This document shows, in pieces, positions 56,921 to 64,000 of a DNA stretch of 64,000 bases. Each line of letters starts with the position of its first letter. Within the stretch, counting starts at the first letter, position 1. A program made the translations under genes and the position numbers. The stretch spans positions 252,799 to 316,798 of the forward strand of contig JANQOB010000006.1 in assembly GCA_028279275.1 (NCBI GenBank). The letters run 5' to 3'. The DNA comes from Gammaproteobacteria bacterium (GTDB taxonomy: Bacteria > Pseudomonadota > Gammaproteobacteria > UBA4575). The notes beneath the pieces are model-generated. The model saw nothing but the letters and a program-made list of their open reading frames with translations. It ran no database searches and was not told the origin of the DNA.

Positions 56921-57859
56921 TTACAAGTTCTTTGTGTGTAAATTTTGATAGTAAGCGGAGCCAAAAGTATTCAATCTATCCCATTCTGATAAAAATGCCT
57001 TTGGCATTTCTGGAATCCAATATTGTTTAGGGATTTCCATAGATGGAGTAGCGTGCTCGTCTATCTTGATATCTGCCACAATCACAGCTTCACCGTCTTC
57101 ACGCGACATGTTTGCTAAAACTTTGCCATCACGATCAACTATCATTGTTTGCCCCAAATAATGGCTGTCGTATTTTTTTTCTTCACTCGGAGCAGCATAA
57201 GCTTCAAAATCGCCTGCATGACCTGCATGAAGAACGGGCACACCTAGTAATTTTGCAAATGTTATGGGGGTTGTTTTAAGTAGTTCTAGAGACTTCTGCC
57301 TTAAAGAATTAAATTTTTGAGGAGCGCTTTTTGGAAGATTCCACCAACATGATCCACTAAGCACAAAATCAACTTTTCCAAGCAGCCGCTCAGCAGTCTG
57401 TCTACGCAACATTTCCCAACAAAGTGCGACCCCAACATTATAAGTGTTTGTCTCTAACACACCATCATCATCCCCACCAATGTAGTAACAATTTTCCCAC
57501 ATAGTTGGAATATCTTTATTGTGTATAAATATTTCATTATTAGGAAATACTAGAACAAAGGTGTTGAAAACATCTTGCTTGTGTTGCGCCAGGAATGAAC
57601 CTCCGATTGCTATGTTCAGTTCTTTCGAGATACGCTTTAATAACTGTGTAGCTTTACCATCAACAGGCAATGTCGCATCCAACATCTTAGGATGAAACGC
57701 ACAAGCAGAGGTAAAGAATTCAGGTAGTATCACCCACGTTGCCCCTTGTTGTGCGGCTTGACGTATTAAATTATCTGTCTTAATAAGATTTTTATCAACT
57801 TCTGCTAGTTCAGCACACATTTGAACCGCAGCAACTTTAATAAGGTTTTCTTGAGACAT
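56921..57859 (-). CDS. Nitrilase-superfamily carbon-nitrogen hydrolase
   Basis: The 312-residue enzyme is of the carbon-nitrogen hydrolase family. The triad is Glu in VILPEFFTSACAFHP, Lys in FIHNKDIPTMWENCYYIGG, and Cys in NVGVALCWEMLRRQ. It belongs to the broad amidase/carbamoylase branch, not to AmiE. Substrate is unknown. It is outside the amiC-acs unit (262-nt gap) but on the same strand, and divergent from a sodium:solute symporter that might import its substrate. Confidence 0.85.
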   Translation of the reverse strand: MSQENLIKVAAVQMCAELAEVDKNLIKTDNLIRQAAQQGATWVILPEFFTSACAFHPKMLDATLPVDGKATQLLKRISKELNIAIGGSFLAQHKQDVFNTFVLVFPNNEIFIHNKDIPTMWENCYYIGGDDDGVLETNTYNVGVALCWEMLRRQTAERLLGKVDFVLSGSCWWNLPKSAPQKFNSLRQKSLELLKTTPITFAKLLGVPVLHAGHAGDFEAYAAPSEEKKYDSHYLGQTMIVDRDGKVLANMSREDGEAVIVADIKIDEHATPSMEIPKQYWIPEMPKAFLSEWDRLNTFGSAYYQNLHTKNL

Positions 57860-57946
57860 GAACCTGTATTAATCTACAATTATTAGATAATAAGAATAAT
57901 AAAGTACTGGTTATATTCTATCACCAAGTGCTTATCAGGAGGCTTT

Positions 57947-59902
57947 ATGGAAGCTAAGGTAGTTTGGCTTTTCATTTTCGTATTTCTCTACTGGACTTAT
58001 TGCATCTATTGGGGAGTAAAGGGTGCTATCTCTGCTAAAACCGCCAGTGATTATTTCATAGCAGGACGCGGTATTTCGATTTGGGTCTTTGTTCTTGCTG
58101 CCACGGCGACTTCATTCTCAGGCTGGACCTTTATGGGTCACCCAGGCCTTTTATATAGAGACGGCTTTCAATACGCTTATGCATCCTTTTATGCAATTAC
58201 GATCCCTTTAACAGGTGTAATATTTCTTAAAAGACAATGGATATTGGGTAAACGCTTTGGGTTCGTAACACCAGGAGAAATGTTATCAACTTATTTTAAG
58301 TCTGATTCTATTAGGTTGTTAGTTGTTTTAGTTGCACTTGTATTTTCTATACCTTACTTAGGTGTGCAACTGCGTGCTTCAGGATTTTTATTTAATGTGC
58401 TAACAGACGGTTTGCTTGGTGTTAACGTAGGCATGTGGTTACTCTCTGCAGTAGTGATTATCTATGTTGCATCGGGTGGCTTAAGAGCGGTTGCCTATGT
58501 AGACACTCTTCAAGCTATTTTGCTGGCGTTTGGTATTGTTGCGATTGGTTTTATTGCTTTGAACTATGTTGGTGGTTTTGAAAAACTAAATGAAGGTATT
58601 GCTGCATTGTCAGCTATAGATGAAAAACGTACTCCTGCAGACTACAGCCATTACATAGCGATTCCTGGTGTTATTCAATTTGTAAGTAATGGTCCTTCTG
58701 CCACAGGTGGCGCATGGACAGGGGTTATGATTTTAACTTACATGTTTGCACTCATGGGTATTCAATCTGCACCTGCATTTTCCATGTGGGCATTTTCTAA
58801 CAACGACCCTAAACCATTTGCACCACAGCAAGTTTGGGCATCTTCATTTGCGATTGGTTTAATCATGATGGTGTTTACTGCAATCCAAGGAATGAGCGGA
58901 CATTTTCTAGGTGGAGATTTGAATTTCTTAGCAGCCCACCCTGAACTCGTAAACAATGTAATGGCTGAAGGTTTACAAGGAAAAGATTTAATGGAGTCTG
59001 AGGGTAAACAGGGAATGTTAGTACCACAACTAATTCATTTATTAGGTGATACTGTTCCTTGGTTTGTAGGTTTATTGGCCGTTTGTGCATTAGCAGCGAT
59101 GCAATCAACCGGTGCTGCTTATATGTCCACTGCAGGTGGTATGTTGACGCGCGACATCTTAAAAAGATATGCCATGCCACATGCAACTCATAAACAACAA
59201 ATCTTTTGGGGACGAGTTGGAGTTGTGCTAATAGTTCTCGCAGCATTAGTTGTAGCGACTACTAGTAAAGATGCACTTGTATTACTAGGCGGTTTAGCTG
59301 TTGCTTATGGATTTCAAATGTGGCCAGCACTTATTGCAGTTTGCTGGTGGCCATGGCTAACTCGTCAAGGAGTTGTAATTGGCCTCATTGCTGGTTTAAT
59401 AGCCGTAACCTTAACTGAAAGTATTGGATCTCAATACATGCCTTGGGGTAGATGGCCATGGACCATACATTCCGCAGGTTGGGGAATTTTCTTTAATTTG
59501 GGCTTAGCAATAATCATATCTGCAATGACACAGTCAGATAATGACATGTCACATAAAATGAAGTTTCACAATTTTTTGCGTGATCATACTGCTGCAACTA
59601 TGGCGCATAGACAAAGCTTAAAACCAATTGCCTGGATTATTGTTTTAGTTTGGTTCTTCTTTGGTATTGGTCCAGGGGCTGTAATTGGAAATACAATTTT
59701 TGGTAATCCTAATGATTCAACAACTTGGATATTTGGTATGCCATCTATCTGGGCATGGCAACTATTATGGTGGGCTATTGGTGTATTTATGATGTGGTTC
59801 TTGGCATACAAAATGGGAATGTCTACAGTTCCTGATAAGACTATTGAGGTCTTGTATGAAGATATTGGTGATATCGAAAATGCATCATTAGATAGTAAAT
59901 AA
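57947..59902 (+). CDS. Sodium:solute symporter family transporter
   Basis: The 651-residue SSS-family protein has about 13-14 membrane helices. Typical segments are ASDYFIAGRGISIWVFVLAATATSFSGWTFMGHPG, VASGGLRAVAYVDTLQAILL, and WGRVGVVLIVLAALVV. The substrate cannot be read from sequence; its neighbourhood suggests an amide, a nitrogenous compound or a carboxylate. AGGAGG, six bases before the ATG, gives a strong ribosome binding site. It is 87 nt from the divergent C-N hydrolase and is followed by a terminator. Confidence 0.9.
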   Translation: MEAKVVWLFIFVFLYWTYCIYWGVKGAISAKTASDYFIAGRGISIWVFVLAATATSFSGWTFMGHPGLLYRDGFQYAYASFYAITIPLTGVIFLKRQWILGKRFGFVTPGEMLSTYFKSDSIRLLVVLVALVFSIPYLGVQLRASGFLFNVLTDGLLGVNVGMWLLSAVVIIYVASGGLRAVAYVDTLQAILLAFGIVAIGFIALNYVGGFEKLNEGIAALSAIDEKRTPADYSHYIAIPGVIQFVSNGPSATGGAWTGVMILTYMFALMGIQSAPAFSMWAFSNNDPKPFAPQQVWASSFAIGLIMMVFTAIQGMSGHFLGGDLNFLAAHPELVNNVMAEGLQGKDLMESEGKQGMLVPQLIHLLGDTVPWFVGLLAVCALAAMQSTGAAYMSTAGGMLTRDILKRYAMPHATHKQQIFWGRVGVVLIVLAALVVATTSKDALVLLGGLAVAYGFQMWPALIAVCWWPWLTRQGVVIGLIAGLIAVTLTESIGSQYMPWGRWPWTIHSAGWGIFFNLGLAIIISAMTQSDNDMSHKMKFHNFLRDHTAATMAHRQSLKPIAWIIVLVWFFFGIGPGAVIGNTIFGNPNDSTTWIFGMPSIWAWQLLWWAIGVFMMWFLAYKMGMSTVPDKTIEVLYEDIGDIENASLDSK

Positions 59903-59904
59903 GC

Positions 59905-59947
59905 CACACAAATAAAGCGTGCTAACACAACTTTGTGTGATTTTTTT
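59905..59947 (+). terminator. Terminator of the symporter gene
   Basis: CACACAAA (59905-59912) pairs with TTTGTGTG (59932-59939) around a 19-nt loop that can itself form AGC/GCT. A run of seven T follows one base later. Confidence 0.7.
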
Positions 59948-60000
59948 AATAAAACATAACAAAGGAAACAATTGAGTAAATCATATTAATTAATCAATTA

Positions 60001-60228
60001 ATGAATAACTACTTCTTACTTTCTTTTCTTATTCTCGCAGCACTATTATTCATTCCTGTTAGCAAACTGATTTGGGTTACGAGTGTGCGCCGACTTGAAA
60101 GGAAAAATAATACTAAGCTATCCGAGCCTGAAATTAAGGATCAATTAATGCGCGCGCGAGTCATTTCGATTGTATTAGTTTTGGTATTTTCTTACTTATT
60201 CAACATAAGTTTAGGTGTTCGCCCATAA
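60001..60228 (+). CDS. Small two-helix membrane protein
   Basis: The 75-residue protein has hydrophobic segments at residues 3-23 and about 52-72, with a charged loop (RRLERKNNTKLSEPEIKDQLMRAR) between. Its stop shares one base with the next start (TAATG), which ties it to the TPR protein. No ribosome binding site precedes the ATG. No family is recognised; a helper or scaffold for the TPR partner is plausible. Confidence 0.65.
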   Translation: MNNYFLLSFLILAALLFIPVSKLIWVTSVRRLERKNNTKLSEPEIKDQLMRARVISIVLVLVFSYLFNISLGVRP

Positions 60229-60806
60229 TGGAAAAAATACAATATAACTACTTAACTCGTGCTGCTTTGATATTAACAGTAGTATTTATAGGATGGTCAA
60301 TTTACGATAGCGCATTACAAGAAAAAACATTAGGCGAAAGTTCTTATCATGCCGCGAATAAATATTTTGAAGATGGTGAATACGAAGATGCTCTTCAATC
60401 ATATAACCAAGCCGTAAATGATAACCCGAGCTTGATTCACGCCCACAGAGGAATCGCCCGCACATTAATGCAACTTGGACGATATGCAGAAGCATCAAAA
60501 AAATTTGATGAGGTCATTGATAAAGAGCCTGAATTTGGAGCTAGTTATGCTAATCGAGGAATCCTGAATGACAGAATTGGTAACTATGAAGGAGCTATTA
60601 GTGATTATGAAAAAGCTATAAAGTTTAATCCTAAATTATCAGAAGGCCCTTCATGGATAACACGCTTTCTTAGAAATCAGGCAGAGAAGCCGTCTACGAT
60701 AATCGATCGATTAAATTATTTGAAAACCGAAATGGAAAAACCAGAACATCAACGCTTATTAAAATTGCCTGATAAAGATAAACAGCAGAGACCTTACAAG
60801 CTCTAA
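60228..60806 (+). CDS. Membrane-anchored TPR protein
   Basis: The 192-residue protein has one N-terminal membrane helix (AALILTVVFIGWSIYDSAL) and about three TPR units: AANKYFEDGEYEDALQSYNQAVNDNP, HRGIARTLMQLGRYAEASKKFDEVIDKEP, and YANRGILNDRIGNYEGAISDYEKAIKFNP. TPRs mediate protein-protein contacts. It is coupled to the small membrane protein before it and convergent with the 54-residue gene at 60803-60967 (4-nt overlap). Confidence 0.85.
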   Translation: MEKIQYNYLTRAALILTVVFIGWSIYDSALQEKTLGESSYHAANKYFEDGEYEDALQSYNQAVNDNPSLIHAHRGIARTLMQLGRYAEASKKFDEVIDKEPEFGASYANRGILNDRIGNYEGAISDYEKAIKFNPKLSEGPSWITRFLRNQAEKPSTIIDRLNYLKTEMEKPEHQRLLKLPDKDKQQRPYKL

Positions 60807-60967
60807 ATCAACTTGAAAATATCGATAAACAAAACACGCAAACAAAATAATAATGCAATACAACCAAATAATAGATGTACAAAATTACTATCACCATTAG
60901 CATCACGATACGCTAAACCGTGAAAGGCAATTGCAGCTGTTACAATTACAAATACCCAGTCAAACAT
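60803..60967 (-). CDS. Hidden 54-residue membrane protein coupled to the amidohydrolase
   Basis: ATG at 60967 shares its A with the TAA of the amidohydrolase gene (TAATG). The frame runs 54 codons to TAG at 60803-60805. Two hydrophobic segments (WVFVIVTAAIAFHGLAY and VHLLFGCIALLFCLRVLFIDIF) flank a small polar loop. Position, coupling and composition support a real gene, although it is short. No family is recognised. Confidence 0.55.
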   Translation of the reverse strand: MFDWVFVIVTAAIAFHGLAYRDANGDSNFVHLLFGCIALLFCLRVLFIDIFKLI

Positions 60968-61725
60968 TATTCGATTTTGTAAAATGCAACCGCATTTTTG
61001 TATAAGATTTTTTCTGCATCAGCTTTATCAAAATTATTGGATACTATTTCAATATCCTTATAATTGAATGGTCTTGGAGCACGAGTAGATGGGAGGTCTG
61101 TCCCAAAAATTAAACAATGAGGATTCACGGAGTATAGCTGTTGCAAAGCATTGGCCACATCAAAATCTATACGTCCAAATCCTGAGGCTTTAACCATTAC
61201 ACCTCTATCCGCAAGCTTCAGAAGTTCGCGAAAGCCTAATTTTGTCAGGCCCAAATGATCAATGCATACAGAAGGTAATTTAATCAATTCTTGATATAAA
61301 TCTTTTATCCTACTTGAGTCTAGATATATTTCTATGTGCCAACCTACAATCTCGTACACTCGATGTGCTAAATTTACTAGCTCACTTATTTCGAAGTCAT
61401 CCAGTCTTTTCAAATTAAAACGAACAGCTCGTACTCCTACTTCATGTAAATTTAATATCTCATGGTCATTTACATTGGGCGATAGTTGTATTACACCCAC
61501 ATAAGTAGGTCCAAGTTCTTCTATCGCAACTTTTATAAAGCTTTGATCATGTCCTTGGAAAGATCCAGAAATTACTGCTCCCCCAATTAAATTAATGCCT
61601 GCTAAATACGATAAATACTCTTTACATGTGAAGTATGTAGGCAAGTATGCATTATTCTCCACAAGCGGAAAACGAGGGTCTATAATATGAAAATGAGCAT
61701 CGAAAAAAGGAATGTCTTTATACAA
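60967..61725 (-). CDS. Metal-dependent amidohydrolase (TIM-barrel)
   Basis: The 252-residue protein is of the amidohydrolase 2 family related to 2-pyrone-4,6-dicarboxylate lactonase. H-x-H near the N-terminus is in FDAHFHIIDPRFPL, a central IDHLGLTKLG carries a ligand His, and the C-terminal FGTDLPSTRAPRPF gives the catalytic Asp. The reaction is hydrolytic on a lactone or amide bond; the substrate is unknown. It is followed directly by the small membrane gene through a TAATG overlap. Confidence 0.82.
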   Translation of the reverse strand: MYKDIPFFDAHFHIIDPRFPLVENNAYLPTYFTCKEYLSYLAGINLIGGAVISGSFQGHDQSFIKVAIEELGPTYVGVIQLSPNVNDHEILNLHEVGVRAVRFNLKRLDDFEISELVNLAHRVYEIVGWHIEIYLDSSRIKDLYQELIKLPSVCIDHLGLTKLGFRELLKLADRGVMVKASGFGRIDFDVANALQQLYSVNPHCLIFGTDLPSTRAPRPFNYKDIEIVSNNFDKADAEKILYKNAVAFYKIE

Positions 61726-61787
61726 TTACAAAATCTCGAATAAATTTGTATTTACAAAAATTATAATTATAACTTAAGGAGTAAATC

Positions 61788-62177
61788 ATGGCTGATGATA
61801 GTAAAGCAAAGATATTAAAAATCTTTTTAATCGTTACCGGAATATTCTTTATTATTGGAATTTATCCAATGATGAATATCATCGCACCGGATAGCTGGGG
61901 CTGGACACCTAGGCAAAGTGAATATGAAGAGATGATTATCGTTATCTATGCAACACTGGGAGTATTCTTAATACTAGCTGCTAAAAATCCTAGTGAGCAC
62001 CGAAGCCTTTTATGGTTTACTGTTTGGTCCAGTATTGCACATGGCGGCGTCATGGCTTATCAAGCGATTACTAGTGAAGGTGGACATGAACACGCAAATT
62101 TATTTGGAGATGTACCCGCTTTATTTGCAGTTGCAATCATACTTTGGTTTTTAATGCCCAAACGCATGGATGCGTGA
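61788..62177 (+). CDS. Four-helix membrane protein of unknown function
   Basis: The 129-residue protein has four hydrophobic segments (about residues 9-28, 48-64, 72-90 and 108-124). It has a W-G-W-T-P loop and a conserved-looking HGGVMAYQAI helix with EGGHEHAN following. AAGGAG at good distance supports the start. It may belong to a DUF6632-like group; I am not sure. A terminator lies 40 nt downstream. Confidence 0.7.
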   Translation: MADDSKAKILKIFLIVTGIFFIIGIYPMMNIIAPDSWGWTPRQSEYEEMIIVIYATLGVFLILAAKNPSEHRSLLWFTVWSSIAHGGVMAYQAITSEGGHEHANLFGDVPALFAVAIILWFLMPKRMDA

Positions 62178-62218
62178 GTAAGAGCTGCATCAGGGATGAT
62201 GCAAACATATTAATAATG

Positions 62219-62240
62219 TCCGCTTTTGCAAAAAAGCGGA
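62219..62240 (+). terminator. Terminator hairpin
   Basis: TCCGCTTTT (62219-62227) pairs with AAAAGCGGA (62232-62240) around a 4-nt loop. The T run lies in the ascending arm, so it would act best on the minus strand. In the plus direction it is followed only by TATATT. Confidence 0.5.
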
Positions 62241-62353
62241 TATATTGAAATGATAGAATTTTGAACTGATGCAACTTCCTTGTTACAACTCATATTCGGA
62301 CACCCATTTGCACATGACTTCACCGCAGGTGGATAATTGATTATAATTTACTC

Positions 62354-62590
62354 ATGCATACATTACTAACCATTTTATTTGCAGTAGTAACAGCATTTCT
62401 AGCTGCTGGGATACTTGCGCTAATTAAAATAGGTTCAAGTGCTGTTTTGCGCTTTTTTGAAAAAAGATGGCAATCAAGAGGAGTAATAATACTAATTCTA
62501 TGTTGGTTGTTTTTATTACCTATTATGGTTTTAGTAAGTATTGTTGTTGGATTCTATCTATACCTTACTGTTAAACCTTCTTACGTTTAG
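62354..62590 (+). CDS. Small two-helix membrane protein
   Basis: The 78-residue protein has hydrophobic segments at residues 2-28 and 45-72 and a basic loop (RFFEKRWQSRG) between. No ribosome binding site or family is recognised. It is convergent with the Dabb-type lipoprotein gene. Confidence 0.55.
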   Translation: MHTLLTILFAVVTAFLAAGILALIKIGSSAVLRFFEKRWQSRGVIILILCWLFLLPIMVLVSIVVGFYLYLTVKPSYV

Positions 62591-62624
62591 CATCCCCTAT
62601 AAATTTTGTTTCACTATTTGCCGT

Positions 62625-63011
62625 CTATGACGAATCAAAATCATGCACTTTAATTTTTCTTGATAAAGGCTTTATTACGTTTTTTACGGCATTTTTATGT
62701 TTTGGATGAATTAAATATCGATGCATAGCTTCTGTATCATCGAAAATCATATATATACCAATATCAAAACTATCATCAACAATTATTCGATCACTAGAAA
62801 TTGACTTACCTACTCGAAGCTGTTTGAGTTCCTCAATTTCCTTTAGTTTCTGGGTAGTATCTATTATTTGCTGAGCGTGATTCTCGTTGCCTGGCTCCTT
62901 CAACCATACTAAAACAATGTGCACGACTTGAGGATCTGAAGCATTATTTATCAATCCTGAGCACGCCGCCAGGTTAACAATAAATATAAAAAGGATTGAA
63001 TTACGTAACAT
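62625..63011 (-). CDS. Dabb-type stress-response domain lipoprotein
   Basis: The frame is open to 63047, but ATG at 63011 shares a base with the histidine kinase stop and opens a lipoprotein signal (MLRNSILFIFIVNLAAC, lipobox LAAC), giving 128 residues. The mature part has the ferredoxin-like Dabb pattern VVHIVLVWLKEPGNENH ... LRVGKSIS ... FDIGIYMIFDDTEAMHRYLIHPKHKN. The Dabb fold binds small molecules or forms dimers. Its function with the kinase is unknown; the overlap implies coexpression. Confidence 0.82.
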   Translation of the reverse strand: MLRNSILFIFIVNLAACSGLINNASDPQVVHIVLVWLKEPGNENHAQQIIDTTQKLKEIEELKQLRVGKSISSDRIIVDDSFDIGIYMIFDDTEAMHRYLIHPKHKNAVKNVIKPLSRKIKVHDFDSS

Positions 63012-64000
63012 TAAATCGTCTTTGTTGAAGATGAGACGGGTAACCATATTGAAGCAATGACTCCGCTATTGTCAGAGTTATTTTCAATCGTAATGTGTCC
63101 TTGATGAAACTCAGCAATTAAACGAGCAATATATAAACCAATACCTAAGTGCGTCTCTCGTTGCTTGTTTTGTTCACGCACAGAAACCATTGACTCAAAC
63201 AATCTTCCTTGCATCTCATCAGTAAGCAGTGGTCCTTTATTTTCTATCGTTAATTTTACCTGCCCCATTTCTTTGCTAAGTGCTATTTTTATTTCATCCT
63301 CTCGAGAACTAAACTCAACTGCATTAGCAACCACTTTATCTATCAGCTGAGCAATATTCTCAGGAACGCCGTTAACCTGTAGCTCAATTTGGCATATATC
63401 TGCTGAAAATAAATTTTCGCAATATGCAGATCGATATCCTGCAATACAACCATGTACTAACTCCGTTAAATTAAACAATTCTTTTTCACTTGACTGTAAC
63501 GAATGTTCTAATCGTGTAGCTTCACCCATATTAGTAAGAATTGTATTTAAACGTTTGATACCTTCTTGTGCTCGTTCCATATAAACTTTTGCCTCTTTAT
63601 CATGTTCCAGCATCGCTAAATTATCTAGGGATGAACGCACAACTGTAACTGGAGTACGAAATTCGTGCGAAAGTCGCGATGTCATATTTTCTAAGTAACT
63701 ATTATATTGCCCTAATCGACCCACGATGTTGGAAAAGCTTCTCGATAAATCACCAATTTCATCCTGTACGGATGAACCTTTGAAGTTTGTATGAATTCTT
63801 CCCTGCTCATCAATTGCTTGTTCAGCTTGCGTACGTAATTTACGTATACGGTAAGAAATTCGAGAGGCAAATAAAAATAATGCGAGTGTACTAAGTAACA
63901 TTACTGCTAAAATAACTGTAAATAACTTTTCTAATGCTTTATTACGAATTGTGCGGATTCCATTTGTAGTTTCTTCTGCAACCACCACACCCATGACTTT
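63011..64000 (-). CDS. Sensor histidine kinase, C-terminal part (runs off window)
   Basis: The frame is open to the right edge (330 codons), so the N-terminal sensor domain is outside. A membrane helix (FTVILAVMLLSTLALFLFASRI) and HAMP linker precede the dimerisation box RLSHEFRTPVTVVRSSLDNL with the phospho-acceptor His. The HATPase part has VVANAVEFSSR (N box), LGIGLYIARLIAEFH (G box) and a C-terminal GVIASIWLP. The HATPase layout somewhat resembles the kinase of the proteobacterial dedicated sortase system; confirming this needs the neighbours. The response regulator is probably just outside. Confidence 0.88.
   Translation of the reverse strand, partial: KVMGVVVAEETTNGIRTIRNKALEKLFTVILAVMLLSTLALFLFASRISYRIRKLRTQAEQAIDEQGRIHTNFKGSSVQDEIGDLSRSFSNIVGRLGQYNSYLENMTSRLSHEFRTPVTVVRSSLDNLAMLEHDKEAKVYMERAQEGIKRLNTILTNMGEATRLEHSLQSSEKELFNLTELVHGCIAGYRSAYCENLFSADICQIELQVNGVPENIAQLIDKVVANAVEFSSREDEIKIALSKEMGQVKLTIENKGPLLTDEMQGRLFESMVSVREQNKQRETHLGIGLYIARLIAEFHQGHITIENNSDNSGVIASIWLPVSSSTKTI

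Noticed and set aside
58875..59246. 123-codon frame opposite the symporter
   Set aside because: It is an antisense shadow with Leu/His-rich composition.

Overview
The window looks like one contiguous stretch of an AT-rich gammaproteobacterial chromosome (GC clearly below 50% by eye). The taxonomic pointers are the order recA-recX-alaS-lysC-csrA-tRNA genes, mutS-fdxA, the cmoA/cmoB and prfC genes, a complete gspA-gspL type II secretion cluster, and ilvH-ilvC-psd-pssA-leuA, an order I associate with Chromatiales- or Methylococcales-like lineages. Genus cannot be fixed from the window. There is no insertion sequence, prophage or CRISPR array. Many starts have no clear Shine-Dalgarno sequence, and five gene pairs overlap as TAATG.

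Layout. 1-9095 (minus): type II secretion, gspA-gspB, then gspE-F-G-H-I-J-K and the start of gspL, which runs off the left edge. 9096-11800: a region of mostly unfamiliar genes with a possible structured RNA, an exported c-type cytochrome, a methionine-rich exported repeat protein behind an FNR-type promoter, an Imm8-like orphan immunity protein and a 50-residue membrane protein. 11949-15882 (plus): an Old Yellow Enzyme reductase, a royal-jelly-family protein, a Tat-exported intradiol dioxygenase and a rhomboid protease. 16039-17022: small membrane proteins, tRNA-Arg(ACG) and tRNA-Ser(GCT), with a diverged duplication of the tRNA-Arg 3' end and its terminator. 17114-34335: information-processing genes (csrA, lysC, alaS, recX, recA, thpR, pncC, mutS, fdxA, an Fe-S PD-(D/E)XK nuclease, a GDSL lipoprotein, cmoB, cmoA, prfC). 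34547-42794: rimI, a family-4 uracil-DNA glycosylase, the branched-chain amino acid/phospholipid cluster with a leucine-rich leader peptide before leuA, tusA and bepA.

43544-56658 (minus) reads as one short-chain-amide utilisation locus. AmiC (sensor) and AmiR (ANTAR antiterminator) come first, then a leader RNA with an ANTAR-type hexaloop hairpin, a five-gene ABC importer, amidase AmiE, a CbbQ/CbbO-type AAA+/VWA pair, and acetyl-CoA synthetase. The logic is: import amide, hydrolyse it to ammonia plus acid, activate acetate to acetyl-CoA. Next to it are a second nitrilase-family enzyme and a divergent sodium:solute symporter (56921-59902). The right end (60001-64000) holds small membrane proteins, a TPR protein, an amidohydrolase, a Dabb-type lipoprotein and a truncated sensor histidine kinase.

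The items most worth following up are the 13-residue Met/Asn-Pro repeat protein with its class II FNR-like promoter, the leuA leader peptide, the PS-decarboxylase-like protein with Ala-Cys where the pyruvoyl-forming Gly-Ser should be, the amide-locus ANTAR leader, the covarying duplicated tRNA terminator, and the unexplained structured element at 9380-9490.
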